64,000 nucleotides of DNA, taken from Turicibacter sanguinis (GTDB taxonomy: Bacteria > Bacillota_I > Bacilli_A > MOL361 > Turicibacteraceae). The position numbers and the translations under genes were made by a program. Where the stretch lies: NCBI RefSeq assembly GCF_013046825.1, contig NZ_CP053187.1, positions 1,973,501-2,037,500 of the forward strand. The letters run 5' to 3'. Below are positions 29,639-38,535 of this stretch, piece by piece (within the stretch, counting starts at the first letter, position 1; each line of letters opens with the position of its first letter). The notes beneath the pieces are model-generated. The model did no database searches. It was not told the DNA's origin and saw only the letters and a program-made list of their open reading frames with translations.

Positions 29639-30628
29639 ATGTCAAAAGTAACGATTTACGATGTGGCACGTGTTGCGGATGTTTCACTAGCAACAGTATC
29701 TCGCGTTTTAAATAACCCAGAAAAAGTAAAGCCAAAAACTCGTGAACGTGTTTTAGCTGCAATCAATGAATTAGGATACCGTCCAAATGCGATTGCACGT
29801 GGACTTGCAAGTCGTCGTTCAACAAACGTTGGATTAATTGTTCCAACATGTTCTCGTGCATCAGTATCAGAAATGATTGATGGAGTGGCTGATATCGCAG
29901 ATAAATATCGTTATTCAGTGTTCTTAAATGTAACACATAATGAATTAGATATTGCAGCAAATGTTTGGCAGAACATGATTGCTTCTCAAGTAGACGGTGT
30001 TTTAATGATGGCCGATCGTTTAAGTGATGAGGAAATTACACGTTTAGCAAATGATACAGTGCCAACGGTTTTATTATCAGTTAAAGATTTAGATGAGCGT
30101 ATCCCAGCCGTTTTAATTAATTATGAATTAGCGGCTTATGAAGCAACTAAAAAATTAATTGAGAATGGAAATAAAGATATTGCCTTTATTACGTCAAGTT
30201 CATATTATGCAATGAATGATTTAAAAGAACAAGGATATCGTCGTGCCTTAGCTGAAGCGGGACTTGAACCACGTATCTTAGGTTTATACAATAAATTTGA
30301 AAACTCATTAGAGTCATTCAAAGAATTCTTTGCCAATAACCAAGCACCTGATGCAGCCTTAGCTGTTCGTGACTCTGTTGCTGTTATGTTTATGAATGCA
30401 GCCATTGAACATGGAATTAGTGTGCCAGATGAGTTAGAAATTATCGGATTCCAAAATACAAAATATGCAATTATGTCACGTCCTCAATTAAGTACAATCA
30501 ATATCCCAACATACGATATTGGGGCAGTTGCGATGCGTTTATTAACGAAGTTAATGAAAGAGGAAGAAGTAACAGAAACACAAATCACGTTACCTCACTC
30601 ATTTGTATGGCGTAATACAACAAAATAA
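29639..30628 (+). CDS. ccpA: Catabolite control protein A (LacI/GalR family)
   Basis: Transcription factor that, with Ser-phosphorylated HPr, controls carbon catabolite repression through cre sites. The 329-residue protein has an N-terminal LacI HTH (TIYDVARVADVSLATVSRVL, residues 5-24), the hinge helix near 50-58 (RGLASRRS) and a periplasmic-binding-like core. The N-terminal sequence and the position after the DAHP synthase gene support CcpA rather than a sugar-specific LacI protein. Confidence 0.93.
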   Translation: MSKVTIYDVARVADVSLATVSRVLNNPEKVKPKTRERVLAAINELGYRPNAIARGLASRRSTNVGLIVPTCSRASVSEMIDGVADIADKYRYSVFLNVTHNELDIAANVWQNMIASQVDGVLMMADRLSDEEITRLANDTVPTVLLSVKDLDERIPAVLINYELAAYEATKKLIENGNKDIAFITSSSYYAMNDLKEQGYRRALAEAGLEPRILGLYNKFENSLESFKEFFANNQAPDAALAVRDSVAVMFMNAAIEHGISVPDELEIIGFQNTKYAIMSRPQLSTINIPTYDIGAVAMRLLTKLMKEEEVTETQITLPHSFVWRNTTK

Positions 30629-30630
30629 GG

Positions 30631-30660
30631 TTGACAATGCTCGACTGCTTTTGTTATAAT
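30631..30660 (+). promoter_or_regulatory. tyrS promoter
   Basis: Perfect TTGACA (30631-30636), 18 bases, perfect TATAAT (30655-30660), just after the ccpA stop codon and before the T-box leader. Confidence 0.8.
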
Positions 30661-30667
30661 CCAGTCA

Positions 30668-30921
30668 AAAGATAAATAATAATGCAATGAAAAGATCACA
30701 GTAGAAATCATTGAAATGCAGTATCAGAGACTTAGTGGACGGTGAGAACTAAGGCAATAATGAAATCGAATTACAATCTTGGAGCATGTTCAAATGAACC
30801 GGAAACAATCCGTTATCAAATCAAGTGGTTAAATCAAAACCTTTTTGATCTAACAAGTTGGGTGGTACCGCGACTATAATCGTCCCTTCATTCTACAATA
30901 CGTAGAGTGGAGGGATTTTTA
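30668..30921 (+). ncRNA. T-box leader, tyrosine type
   Basis: The T-box core GGGTGGTACCGCG is at 30860-30872. The terminator TCCCTTCATTCTAC / GTAGAGTGGAGGGA with a T run is at 30883-30920. The specifier is most likely TAC at 30772-30774, followed by A, which fits tyrosine. The gene it should control, tyrS, starts over 330 bases further on, unusually far for a T-box. Confidence 0.92.
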
Positions 30922-31245
30922 GTTGGACTAGTAATCTTCGATTACTTAGTCCAACTTATCCTGAGTGTTTGGAATATCTTGCGAAGATTAGATATTCCCA
31001 CGAAGGGCTGTTAGTTGTCCTCAGCTAGTCGCGTTAGCGACTTAGCTGAACTATACACCGCCTCGGGCGTGTGTTATCCGTATATTCTAGGCGAGGTGTA
31101 GCTGAGCCCTACTACTAGGAATGAATCATTTTTAGGATAAGAGCTTAGTACAACTTGTCCTGAGGGTTTTCGATCCATTTATTTGATTGCTTGAAGCATT
31201 GTAAGGCTGCTGATTAAGTTATATCTTTCAAAATATTGTTGAAGA
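30922..31245. other. Structured insertion between tyrS T-box and tyrS
   Basis: About 325 non-coding bases with at least four hairpins: 30922-30955 (15-bp stem, one bulged base), 30971-30998 (9 bp), 31021-31049 (12 bp, one bulged base) and 31055-31099 (9 bp with a 2-base bulge). The first and third share the same arrangement: CTAGT in the 5' arm faces ACTTAG in the 3' arm, so the extra T is in the same place although the flanking pairs differ. The phrases CCAACTTATCCTGAG (30951) and ACAACTTGTCCTGAG (near 31152) bracket the region. It matches no RNA family I recognise. Confidence 0.6.
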
Positions 31246-31255
31246 GGTGAATGAA

Positions 31256-32524
31256 ATGAAAAATGAATTCTTAAAAGACCTACAATGGCGTGGGTTAATT
31301 AATGATTGTACGGATTTTGATGCTTTAGATGAGTTAGTTGAGAAAGGGAATATCACGTTATACTGTGGTTTTGACCCAACAGCAGATAGTTTACATATTG
31401 GACATTTATTAATGATTTTAATTTTAAAACGATTCCAATTAGCAGGGCATAAACCATTAGCTCTTGTAGGAGGAGCAACAGGATTAATCGGGGATCCATC
31501 AGGTCGTTCGGTTGAACGTCCAGATAGTAATTTAGAAACAGTTGAAAAATGGTCTAACAGTATTAAAGGACAATTATCTCAATTCTTAGATTTCAATGAG
31601 ACTGAAGCAAATGGTGCTGAAATCGTAAATAATTATGATTGGACTTCAAATGTTAATATGCTTGATTTCTTACGTGATGTTGGGAAATACTTTAATGTTA
31701 ACTATATTTTAGCGAAAGACCTTGTATGTTCACGTTTAGATAAAGGGATGACATTCACTGAATTCTCTTATACGATTTTACAAGGAATGGATTTCAAACA
31801 TTTATATGAAACCAAAAAATGTGTGTTACAAATTGGTGGATCGGATCAATGGGGGAATATTACCTCTGGACTTGAGTTAATTCGTAAACAATTAGGACAT
31901 GAAGAAAAAGCAGTTGGATTAACAATGCCATTAGTAACAAAAGCGGATGGAACAAAGTTCGGAAAAACAGCAGGTGGAGCTGTTTGGTTAGATCGTAAGA
32001 AAACATCTCCATATGAGTTATACCAATTCTTAATCAACACAGCTGACGAAGATGTTGTCAAATTCTTAAAATACTTCACATTCTTAACAAAAGAAGAAAT
32101 TGAAGCAGTAGAAGCAGAATTTAAAGAAGCACCACATTTACGTCATGGACAAAAAGTATTAGCACGTGAAGTGGTAACTTTAGTTCATGGTGTTGAAGCT
32201 TACGAACAAGCCTTAAAAATTACAGAAGCCTTATTCAGTGGAAACCTTGCAGGATTAACTGCTGAAGAAATCGAAGTTGGATTCAAAGATGTTCCATCAG
32301 TTGAATTAGCTGAAGATCTTAACTTAGTGGATGCCTTAGTGTTTGCTAAAGCGGCTAGCTCAAAACGTGAATCACGTGAATTCATCAATAATAATTCAAT
32401 CTTAATTAACGGAGAAAAAGTTAATAATTTAGAATTTATTGTATCAAAAGAAAATGCAATTGGTGGTAAGTTTACAGTCATCCGCCGTGGTAAGAAGAAA
32501 TATTTCTTAATTAAACACGTTTAG
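31256..32524 (+). CDS. tyrS: Tyrosyl-tRNA synthetase
   Basis: Class I synthetase charging tRNA-Tyr. The 422-residue protein has the HIGH motif as HIGHL (about residues 47-51), GGSDQWGNI near 195, the KMSKS-like KFGKT near 234, and a C-terminal S4 RNA-binding domain from about 350. The start ATG at 31256 has GAGGTG 6 bases upstream; the GTG at 31247 is part of that RBS. Confidence 0.97.
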   Translation: MKNEFLKDLQWRGLINDCTDFDALDELVEKGNITLYCGFDPTADSLHIGHLLMILILKRFQLAGHKPLALVGGATGLIGDPSGRSVERPDSNLETVEKWSNSIKGQLSQFLDFNETEANGAEIVNNYDWTSNVNMLDFLRDVGKYFNVNYILAKDLVCSRLDKGMTFTEFSYTILQGMDFKHLYETKKCVLQIGGSDQWGNITSGLELIRKQLGHEEKAVGLTMPLVTKADGTKFGKTAGGAVWLDRKKTSPYELYQFLINTADEDVVKFLKYFTFLTKEEIEAVEAEFKEAPHLRHGQKVLAREVVTLVHGVEAYEQALKITEALFSGNLAGLTAEEIEVGFKDVPSVELAEDLNLVDALVFAKAASSKRESREFINNNSILINGEKVNNLEFIVSKENAIGGKFTVIRRGKKKYFLIKHV

Positions 32525-32525
32525 T

Positions 32526-32578
32526 CAAAAAAAAGAAATCGTGAGAAAAGTTTAATTTTTTCACGATTTCTTTTTTTA
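32526..32578. terminator. Bidirectional terminator between tyrS and the AraC gene
   Basis: AAAAAAAGAAATCGTGA, inner AT-rich loop, TCACGATTTCTTTTTTT. It serves both converging genes. Confidence 0.85.
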
Positions 32579-32582
32579 TGAA

Positions 32583-33491
32583 TTAACTTACCTTTGATTG
32601 TTGAAAGGCTTTAGGAGAAATTCCGCATTGTTTTTTGAAGAGACGACTAAATTGACCCACATCTTGAATTCCAACAAGTAAGGCAACCTCGCCTACTTTA
32701 TAGTTCATTCGTAAATAGAGCTTGGCGAGATTAATCTTACGAGTATTAATATATTCTTTTGGCGTTTTGTGGACATATTTATTGAAGAGATAATGTAAAT
32801 TTCGATGGGACATATAAGAAGCATTAGCTAAATCTTGAATGGTAATGGGTTTATTTAAATTACTTTCGATAAACATGAGCAATTGATTAAATTCACTTGG
32901 ATAGCGATTCGCATCGAGAGGATGGCTATTTTGACTGGAACATAATAAAGATAAACCCTCGAAGGCCATTGTTTTCATCATATTGTAAATGCCATAATTA
33001 TTTAGCGTATTAGGCCCGATGTGGTTCATTAAAAAATCGATATAAGAAAACATGTGATCACAATGATGAACAACTATTTCATGCTGCTGAGTAAAAGAAT
33101 GAAGAATTTTTTCTTCAATAGAGGGAAAATGAGTAGGTGAAATAGCATGAATGTAATCAAGGGTAATCACAAAAAAGATTAAATAAAGCTCAGATGAATA
33201 AGTTCCATTAATGGAAGCTTTGAGCCTAATCTCATGTTCAATAAGAGGGTTACAGATAAAAATATCGCCTTTATTTAAATTATAAAGTTTGTCACCATGA
33301 AGATATTCTCCTGTTCCTTCAATCACAAAACAAAGTTCGTAGTAATCGTGACGGTGTACCTTATTAGTTGGAGAGATCTGATCAAATTTACATAGACTAT
33401 CTGGTTTAATGGTTATCACAAAGCGACCGAATTTTTCCTGAATTAAAATATCTGATACTAAATTAAAGATATAAAATTTATCAATTCCCAT
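32583..33491 (-). CDS. AraC family transcriptional regulator with cupin sensor
   Basis: A 302-residue regulator. The N-terminal half has a cupin-like pattern (HRHDYYELCFVIEGTGEYLH, about residues 45-64) and the C-terminal 100 residues carry two helix-turn-helix units, ending VGIQDVGQFSRLFKKQCGIS. The start at 33491 has AAGGAG 5 bases upstream; an upstream in-frame GTG contains that RBS. It faces the GH38-like gene across 176 bases and probably activates it in response to a sugar or glycan breakdown product. Confidence 0.9.
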   Translation of the reverse strand: MGIDKFYIFNLVSDILIQEKFGRFVITIKPDSLCKFDQISPTNKVHRHDYYELCFVIEGTGEYLHGDKLYNLNKGDIFICNPLIEHEIRLKASINGTYSSELYLIFFVITLDYIHAISPTHFPSIEEKILHSFTQQHEIVVHHCDHMFSYIDFLMNHIGPNTLNNYGIYNMMKTMAFEGLSLLCSSQNSHPLDANRYPSEFNQLLMFIESNLNKPITIQDLANASYMSHRNLHYLFNKYVHKTPKEYINTRKINLAKLYLRMNYKVGEVALLVGIQDVGQFSRLFKKQCGISPKAFQQSKVS

Positions 33492-33667
33492 AATAGCTCC
33501 TTGCACAATAGGTCAAATTTTTATTCGTTCTGGATTATTTGATATTTACCATAGTTTATTATAATAAGATTATATTCGAGATAGCGCTTAATGAAAAGAG
33601 AGAGTGTTAGAGGGATTTATAATATTAAAAAAATGTATCTATCAAAGAGGCTAAGGAGCGAACTGAT
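33492..33667. promoter_or_regulatory. Divergent control region of AraC and GH38-like genes
   Basis: AT-rich 176-base region that should hold both promoters and the AraC binding sites. I could not define a clear operator by eye. AAGGAG at about 33654 precedes the plus-strand gene. Confidence 0.4.
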
Positions 33668-36100
33668 ATGTCAAAAATAAAATTAACGAAAAAATGGGAA
33701 GTTTTATTAATTCATCATACACACACTGATATTGGATATACGCAAAGTCAAGAAGTGATTGAGTTTTATCATGTGAACTTTATTAAACAAGTCATTGAGA
33801 TTTTAGAGGGATTAAGAGTTCAGGGAAAAGAGAAAGATTTTAAATGGGTATGTGAGGCCTTTTGGGGTGTTGAAACTTTTTTAAGAAGAGTTGATGAATC
33901 ATGGAGAAAGCGTTTTGAAACATGTGTGAAAAATGGTGGAATTGAACTGACGGGAAGCTATTTAAATATGACAGAATTAATTGATGACCAGGTATTAAAG
34001 AATCAAATCAAAAAATCTGTTGATTATGGAAAGAGCATTGAAAAAGAGGTTAGATGTGCCATGACAGCCGATATTAACGGTTATTCTTGGGGATTTGTTG
34101 ATGCACTAGCTGAGAATGGAATTGAAAATTTATTATCCTGTGTTCATACTCATCATGGAATGTATCCTTTATTTAGGAAGTTAATGCCTTTTTATTGGGA
34201 GTCCGAAAAGGGGAATAAAGTGTTAGTCTGGAATGGGGAGCATTATCACTTTGGGAATGAGTTTGGGATTGTAAAAACAGCAACAGGATCATATGTTCAT
34301 AAGGATGAACTTCGAGATTCTTTTACGCAAGATAAATTAAAAGAATATGGGCATAAACGTATGTATCGATACCTTAAATCATTAGAGGATCAAGCTTATG
34401 AATATAACTTTGTTCCGATTACCGTTCATGGACTCCCAACGGATAATAGTTCAGCTAATCTTGAGGTATTGGAATTTGTACAGTGGTGGAATGAGAATTT
34501 TTCGCATGAAGTTATAATTAAGATGTCGACGCTTGAGGAATTATTTGATCGTGTCAGGGCGAGTGAGGTTGAAATCCAAACATATAGAGGGGATTGGCCA
34601 GATTGGTGGGCGTTTGGTGTAGGAAGTACACCAAACGCGGTAAAAGTCTATAAAGAAGCACAACGTTTATTACAAATGACAAAGATGATAGATGAAAATC
34701 TGTGTGACAACAAGTTAGTTAATGAATGTGAAGAAATGTTAATGTTGTATGCGGAACATACATGGGGACATTCTGCTTCGATTACAAATCCTTGGAATTC
34801 ACTGGTTAACCTAATGGATTACAAAAAATCATCGTATGCTGCACGTGCGCATGAATTAGCGATTAGAAATTATTTAAATGTTCTGGAGGCAAGAGGGATG
34901 ACGAGTTTAAAACCAAATCGAGAGCCAAAGTTTAAAGTGATAAATCCTCATTCGCGAACAGTCACCGAGTGTGTAAAATTATTTTTAGATTACTGGGAAA
35001 CTTCAAATTTGATTAATGTCGTCGTTGATGATTTAGGAAATGAATATGCCACTCAAATTGAACGTCAGCCAAGAGGAGAGGCAATCCATTTTATTGCCAC
35101 ATTAGAAGCGAATGAAGAACGAACCTTTTGGGTGGAAAGACGAGAGCATCCAGTGCATTATATCAAAATTAAGAATGAATCAGCCTGTGTCCAAGGGTAT
35201 GATGATATATTTTTATACGAGGATAAAAGAGCTGTTATTAAGTATGATCAGACCTATGAGAATGGGCATGTAAGAATTTCGTGGAACAAACAACATGGAA
35301 TTATAAGTTGGTATGATAAAGTAAATCAGGTGGAATTGCTAGATCCCTCATCTGAAACAGGTGCATTTATGCCTATTTATGAATGTTCAAAAGCTTACTC
35401 TCAAACGACATCGGATCAATATAGCGTGCGTTCAAGACTCGGGCGGAATATGCGTGGAGCAAATCATGAGGTATATTATGTACACATTAAACAGATTACG
35501 ATCAATGAAATAGGAGAGATTTATGGAAAGATTCAACTGGATTTAGAATTAGAGGGAACAACACTCGCAAAGGTCGAGCTTAAAATTTATCATGATATTT
35601 GTAAAGTTGAGGTTCAAGTTATTCTAAACAAGATGAGTGTTTGGGATCCTGAAAGTCTCTACGTTGCGCTACCTTTTGCTTATAATCAGCAAAAAATGGA
35701 CTTATTTGCAGAGAAAACAGGATGTACTGTTCAATTGAAGAAAGATCAATTATTGGGAACAAATTGTGATTATTACTTGGTTCAAGAAGGGGTTGGATTA
35801 AAAAAAGGCAGTTATGGAATGAGCATCGCCATGCCGGACACCCCATTAATTTATACGTCCCCCTTAAGATATGAAAATGCAAAAAAATTATATCATCCTA
35901 AGTATACGAAGGCGACTGACTATGAACTTTACTCATGGCCGATGAATAATCTTTGGGAAACAAATTTCAAAGTATCATTAGCTGGATTTATTGAATTGAA
36001 CTATGCGGTGAGCTGGTCAAATCAGATTGAAAGTAAGCAAGATTTAACAAGAAGAAATCATGAAATGAATATGGGATTCCTCAATTATCGAATCGACTAA
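33668..36100 (+). CDS. Glycoside hydrolase family 38-like enzyme (DUF5054-like)
   Basis: An 810-residue cytoplasmic protein with no signal peptide. The N-terminal domain resembles GH38 alpha-mannosidases: HHTHTDIGYTQSQ (about residues 15-28) supplies the metal-binding H-x-D pattern, and TADINGYSWGF near residue 132 places an Asp where the GH38 nucleophile is expected. Histidines in AEHTWGHSA near 364 also fit the metal site. The C-terminal half is beta-rich. It resembles proteins labelled DUF5054. No transporter or other sugar gene is adjacent apart from the facing AraC regulator. The substrate is unknown. Confidence 0.7.
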   Translation: MSKIKLTKKWEVLLIHHTHTDIGYTQSQEVIEFYHVNFIKQVIEILEGLRVQGKEKDFKWVCEAFWGVETFLRRVDESWRKRFETCVKNGGIELTGSYLNMTELIDDQVLKNQIKKSVDYGKSIEKEVRCAMTADINGYSWGFVDALAENGIENLLSCVHTHHGMYPLFRKLMPFYWESEKGNKVLVWNGEHYHFGNEFGIVKTATGSYVHKDELRDSFTQDKLKEYGHKRMYRYLKSLEDQAYEYNFVPITVHGLPTDNSSANLEVLEFVQWWNENFSHEVIIKMSTLEELFDRVRASEVEIQTYRGDWPDWWAFGVGSTPNAVKVYKEAQRLLQMTKMIDENLCDNKLVNECEEMLMLYAEHTWGHSASITNPWNSLVNLMDYKKSSYAARAHELAIRNYLNVLEARGMTSLKPNREPKFKVINPHSRTVTECVKLFLDYWETSNLINVVVDDLGNEYATQIERQPRGEAIHFIATLEANEERTFWVERREHPVHYIKIKNESACVQGYDDIFLYEDKRAVIKYDQTYENGHVRISWNKQHGIISWYDKVNQVELLDPSSETGAFMPIYECSKAYSQTTSDQYSVRSRLGRNMRGANHEVYYVHIKQITINEIGEIYGKIQLDLELEGTTLAKVELKIYHDICKVEVQVILNKMSVWDPESLYVALPFAYNQQKMDLFAEKTGCTVQLKKDQLLGTNCDYYLVQEGVGLKKGSYGMSIAMPDTPLIYTSPLRYENAKKLYHPKYTKATDYELYSWPMNNLWETNFKVSLAGFIELNYAVSWSNQIESKQDLTRRNHEMNMGFLNYRID

Positions 36101-36254
36101 AATATATAAGTAGCGTTAAGTTTTTCATAGCGTAAAAATCTTTAACGAATCACCCTAACAGTGGAGGATTTCTCTCTTTGAGAGGTTAGGTTCTCCCTAT
36201 AAAGGGTCGTCATACCGACTCAAATCCATCTATCGTGAAAGATTCATTAGAAAG
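36101..36254. other. Structured 3' region after the GH38-like gene
   Basis: Non-coding sequence with several short stems: CCTAAC (36154-36159) with GTTAGG (36185-36190) enclosing CTCT-TTTG-AGAG; CCCTATAAAGGG near 36195; GTCG-TCATAC-CGAC near 36207. A terminator follows. It may be the 3' untranslated region of the upstream gene or a small RNA; I recognise no family. Confidence 0.4.
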
Positions 36255-36282
36255 AATCCGTTTGATTAAACGGATTTTTTTA
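36255..36282 (+). terminator. Terminator downstream of the GH38-like gene
   Basis: AATCCGTTT, loop GATT, AAACGGATT followed by T run. Confidence 0.85.
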
Positions 36283-36413
36283 TGTGATGATTTCGTTTAG
36301 TGTCAGAAGAAAAAAATAAATACAGCCACCATTGCCGTTAAGACTAGTATCAATTGAGAAAGAAAAGGACAATAAAAACTTTTTTATCTGTCAGTAGGTT
36401 CATAATAAGATAA

Positions 36414-36441
36414 CAAAAAAAGACACCATGAGGTGCCTTTA
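36414..36441 (-). terminator. Terminator of the YeiH gene
   Basis: Read on the minus strand GGCACC, loop TCAT, GGTGTC and seven T, directly after the gene. Confidence 0.75.
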
Positions 36442-36447
36442 AAAATT

Positions 36448-37479
36448 TTATAGTAAAATCCCGATTAAAACAACGGCGATCATAATTTGGGCAATTCCGA
36501 TTAATAAACAGTAAATCCCGCTTTTGACGCCTGCTTTCATTAAATCTTTGAATTTAACACTCATTCCGATTCCGGCCAATGCAAAGATTTCTAAATAGTT
36601 ACTAATTTGTTTAAATCCATGTGATATATTTTCATTAATGATTCCAACACTGAATAAGAAACACATGATAAAGAATCCAATGACATACCATGGAATTTTA
36701 ATTTTTGCTTTTGGTTGTTGATGATGTAATTCTGCTTCATGGTTTTCTTCATCTTTTTTCAGTTTAGCAAATGATAAAATAACAAATACTAAGAAAATAA
36801 TTCGGACAATTTTAAAGATGGTCGCGTATTGTAACACATCATGGTTAACCATTGAACCACTTCCAACAACTTGGCCAACTGATTGCAAGGTTCCTCCGAT
36901 TAAAGCTGATGATTTAATGGTTTCATTTCCATAAAGAATAGAGGTTAAAAAGGGTAAAATCATCATTAAGATGGTTCCAGTTAAGTTAACTAATGTAATC
37001 GTAATAGATTTATCCACGTCGTTTGCCTTTATAACAGGTGCGGTCGCTCCAATAGCTGAAGATCCGCAGACAGCGTTACCTGCTGCCATTAATAAGCGGA
37101 AATCTTCTGAGAATCCAAGTTTTTTTCCAACAAGGATACAAAAAATAATGGTTAAAATCATTTGTAGTACGATGAAACTAACACCTGAAACACCTAATTG
37201 TAAAATAACCTTATAGCTTAAAGTTCCGCCTAATAAAACAATAGAGTAAGAAAGTAAGTTAGATTCTGAAAAACGAACCCCTTTATAGAAGCTTTTATGT
37301 GTTAAAACTGTATTCCCAAGTAATAGGCCGAGTAAAATCGCAATCGTCGCACCTCCGAGTGCTGGAACAAAGGTTCCAACGTATTTGGAAATTAACCCGA
37401 TTATAATGCAGACAATAAGACCAGGTAATAGCTCTTTAACGTTTACAAACTTTTGTTGCATAAAGTTTCGAGTTTTCAT
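36448..37479 (-). CDS. YeiH family (UPF0324) putative sulfate exporter
   Basis: A 343-residue membrane protein with about ten hydrophobic segments. LLPGLIVCIIIGLISKYVGT and LGGATIAILLGLLLGNT near the N-terminus, and AGNAVCGSSAIGATAPVI near residue 132, are characteristic of the YeiH/UPF0324 family. Family members have been proposed to export sulfate or sulfite; the substrate is not settled. It is divergent from a LysR regulator, the same arrangement as yeiH-yeiE in enterobacteria. GGAGCG lies upstream of the ATG at 37479. Confidence 0.9.
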   Translation of the reverse strand: MKTRNFMQQKFVNVKELLPGLIVCIIIGLISKYVGTFVPALGGATIAILLGLLLGNTVLTHKSFYKGVRFSESNLLSYSIVLLGGTLSYKVILQLGVSGVSFIVLQMILTIIFCILVGKKLGFSEDFRLLMAAGNAVCGSSAIGATAPVIKANDVDKSITITLVNLTGTILMMILPFLTSILYGNETIKSSALIGGTLQSVGQVVGSGSMVNHDVLQYATIFKIVRIIFLVFVILSFAKLKKDEENHEAELHHQQPKAKIKIPWYVIGFFIMCFLFSVGIINENISHGFKQISNYLEIFALAGIGMSVKFKDLMKAGVKSGIYCLLIGIAQIMIAVVLIGILL

Positions 37480-37546
37480 TTAAAACGCTCCTTCATCTAA
37501 GTTCTACGTTATTAGTATATAACAGGTCTTATTATAAGTAAAATTA

Positions 37547-37566
37547 ATTGTTATAATGCTAACAAT
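37547..37566. promoter_or_regulatory. Probable LysR operator between yeiH-like and LysR genes
   Basis: ATTGTTA, 6 bases, TAACAAT: a perfect 7-base dyad of LTTR type (T-N11-A) in the 116-base divergent region. A further palindrome CTTATTATAAG lies at about 37529-37539. Confidence 0.55.
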
Positions 37567-37595
37567 AAGTAAAAATAATAATAGAGGTGTCAAAT

Positions 37596-38486
37596 ATGAT
37601 TGATGAATTAAGATCATTTATTCAGGTAGTCGAAAATCAGAACTTTACAAAGGCGGCAAAGAAGTTAAACCTATCACAACCGGCAGTTAGTTTGCATATT
37701 TTAGGACTTGAAAAACAACTTGATACCAAACTTATTTTGCGATCTAATAAAGAAAAAAACTTTTTATTAACATCAGATGGGGAAATTTTATTTAAACGTG
37801 CAAAAGAAATTGTTCATCAGTATGATGATATGATTAATGAAATTAAATCACACGCAATGGAAGTTAAAGGAACCCTAAAAATTGGAGCTAGTTTGACGAT
37901 TGGAGAGTATCTGCTACCTTCTATTCTTGGAGAGTTATCTAAGTTATATCCTGCCCTCAGTTTTGAAGTTACCATTGAAAATAGTCAGTCTATTTTAAAT
38001 AAAGTGAATCAATTAGAGCTTGAGATTGGGTTAGTTGAAACTGAGATAGAAAGTGATCAATTGAATCGAGTCCCATTTTATCGGGATGTGCTACAAGTAG
38101 CCTACACGAGTAGTTTAGTTCCTCCAAACAATCCAGAACACTATCATCAGTTTTTTAATGAGCAAGTATGGTTATTACGAGAGTCAGGATCAGGGACGAG
38201 AGAGAGAACTGATTTCTTTTTAGAGAATTATGGAATTACACCGTATCGTCGAATTATTCTGGGGAGTAACTATATTATTAAAGAAACGCTCAGACAGCAA
38301 CCCTCAGTTACCTTTACTTCAACGTTAATGAAGAAACAAAAGTTTGAGGGAATTGAGTATTTAGAAGATGAGGGATATCAATTATCACGATTATTTTATT
38401 ACGTGACAAAAGATGGCGTTGTTTTGAGTAAACGCGTTCAAATTTTTATGGCTTTATTACAGGAATTATATGAGCCAGTAAAATAA
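37596..38486 (+). CDS. LysR family regulator (CysL/YeiE-like)
   Basis: A 296-residue LysR regulator with an N-terminal winged HTH (FTKAAKKLNLSQPAVSLHI, about residues 17-35) and a periplasmic-binding-like effector domain. SGSGTRERTDFFLENYG near residue 198 is typical of the CysL/YeiE subgroup that senses sulfur-related ligands. The start at 37596 follows GAGGTG by 6 bases. It is expected to control the facing exporter gene and itself. Confidence 0.88.
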   Translation: MIDELRSFIQVVENQNFTKAAKKLNLSQPAVSLHILGLEKQLDTKLILRSNKEKNFLLTSDGEILFKRAKEIVHQYDDMINEIKSHAMEVKGTLKIGASLTIGEYLLPSILGELSKLYPALSFEVTIENSQSILNKVNQLELEIGLVETEIESDQLNRVPFYRDVLQVAYTSSLVPPNNPEHYHQFFNEQVWLLRESGSGTRERTDFFLENYGITPYRRIILGSNYIIKETLRQQPSVTFTSTLMKKQKFEGIEYLEDEGYQLSRLFYYVTKDGVVLSKRVQIFMALLQELYEPVK

Positions 38487-38520
38487 AAAAAAGACTTCGG
38501 AAAATCCGAAGTCTTTTTTA
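38483..38520. terminator. Bidirectional terminator between LysR gene and rpsD
   Basis: AAAAAAGACTTCGG, loop AAAA, CCGAAGTCTTTTTT. Confidence 0.9.
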
Positions 38521-38535
38521 ATGAGCCATTAAAGA

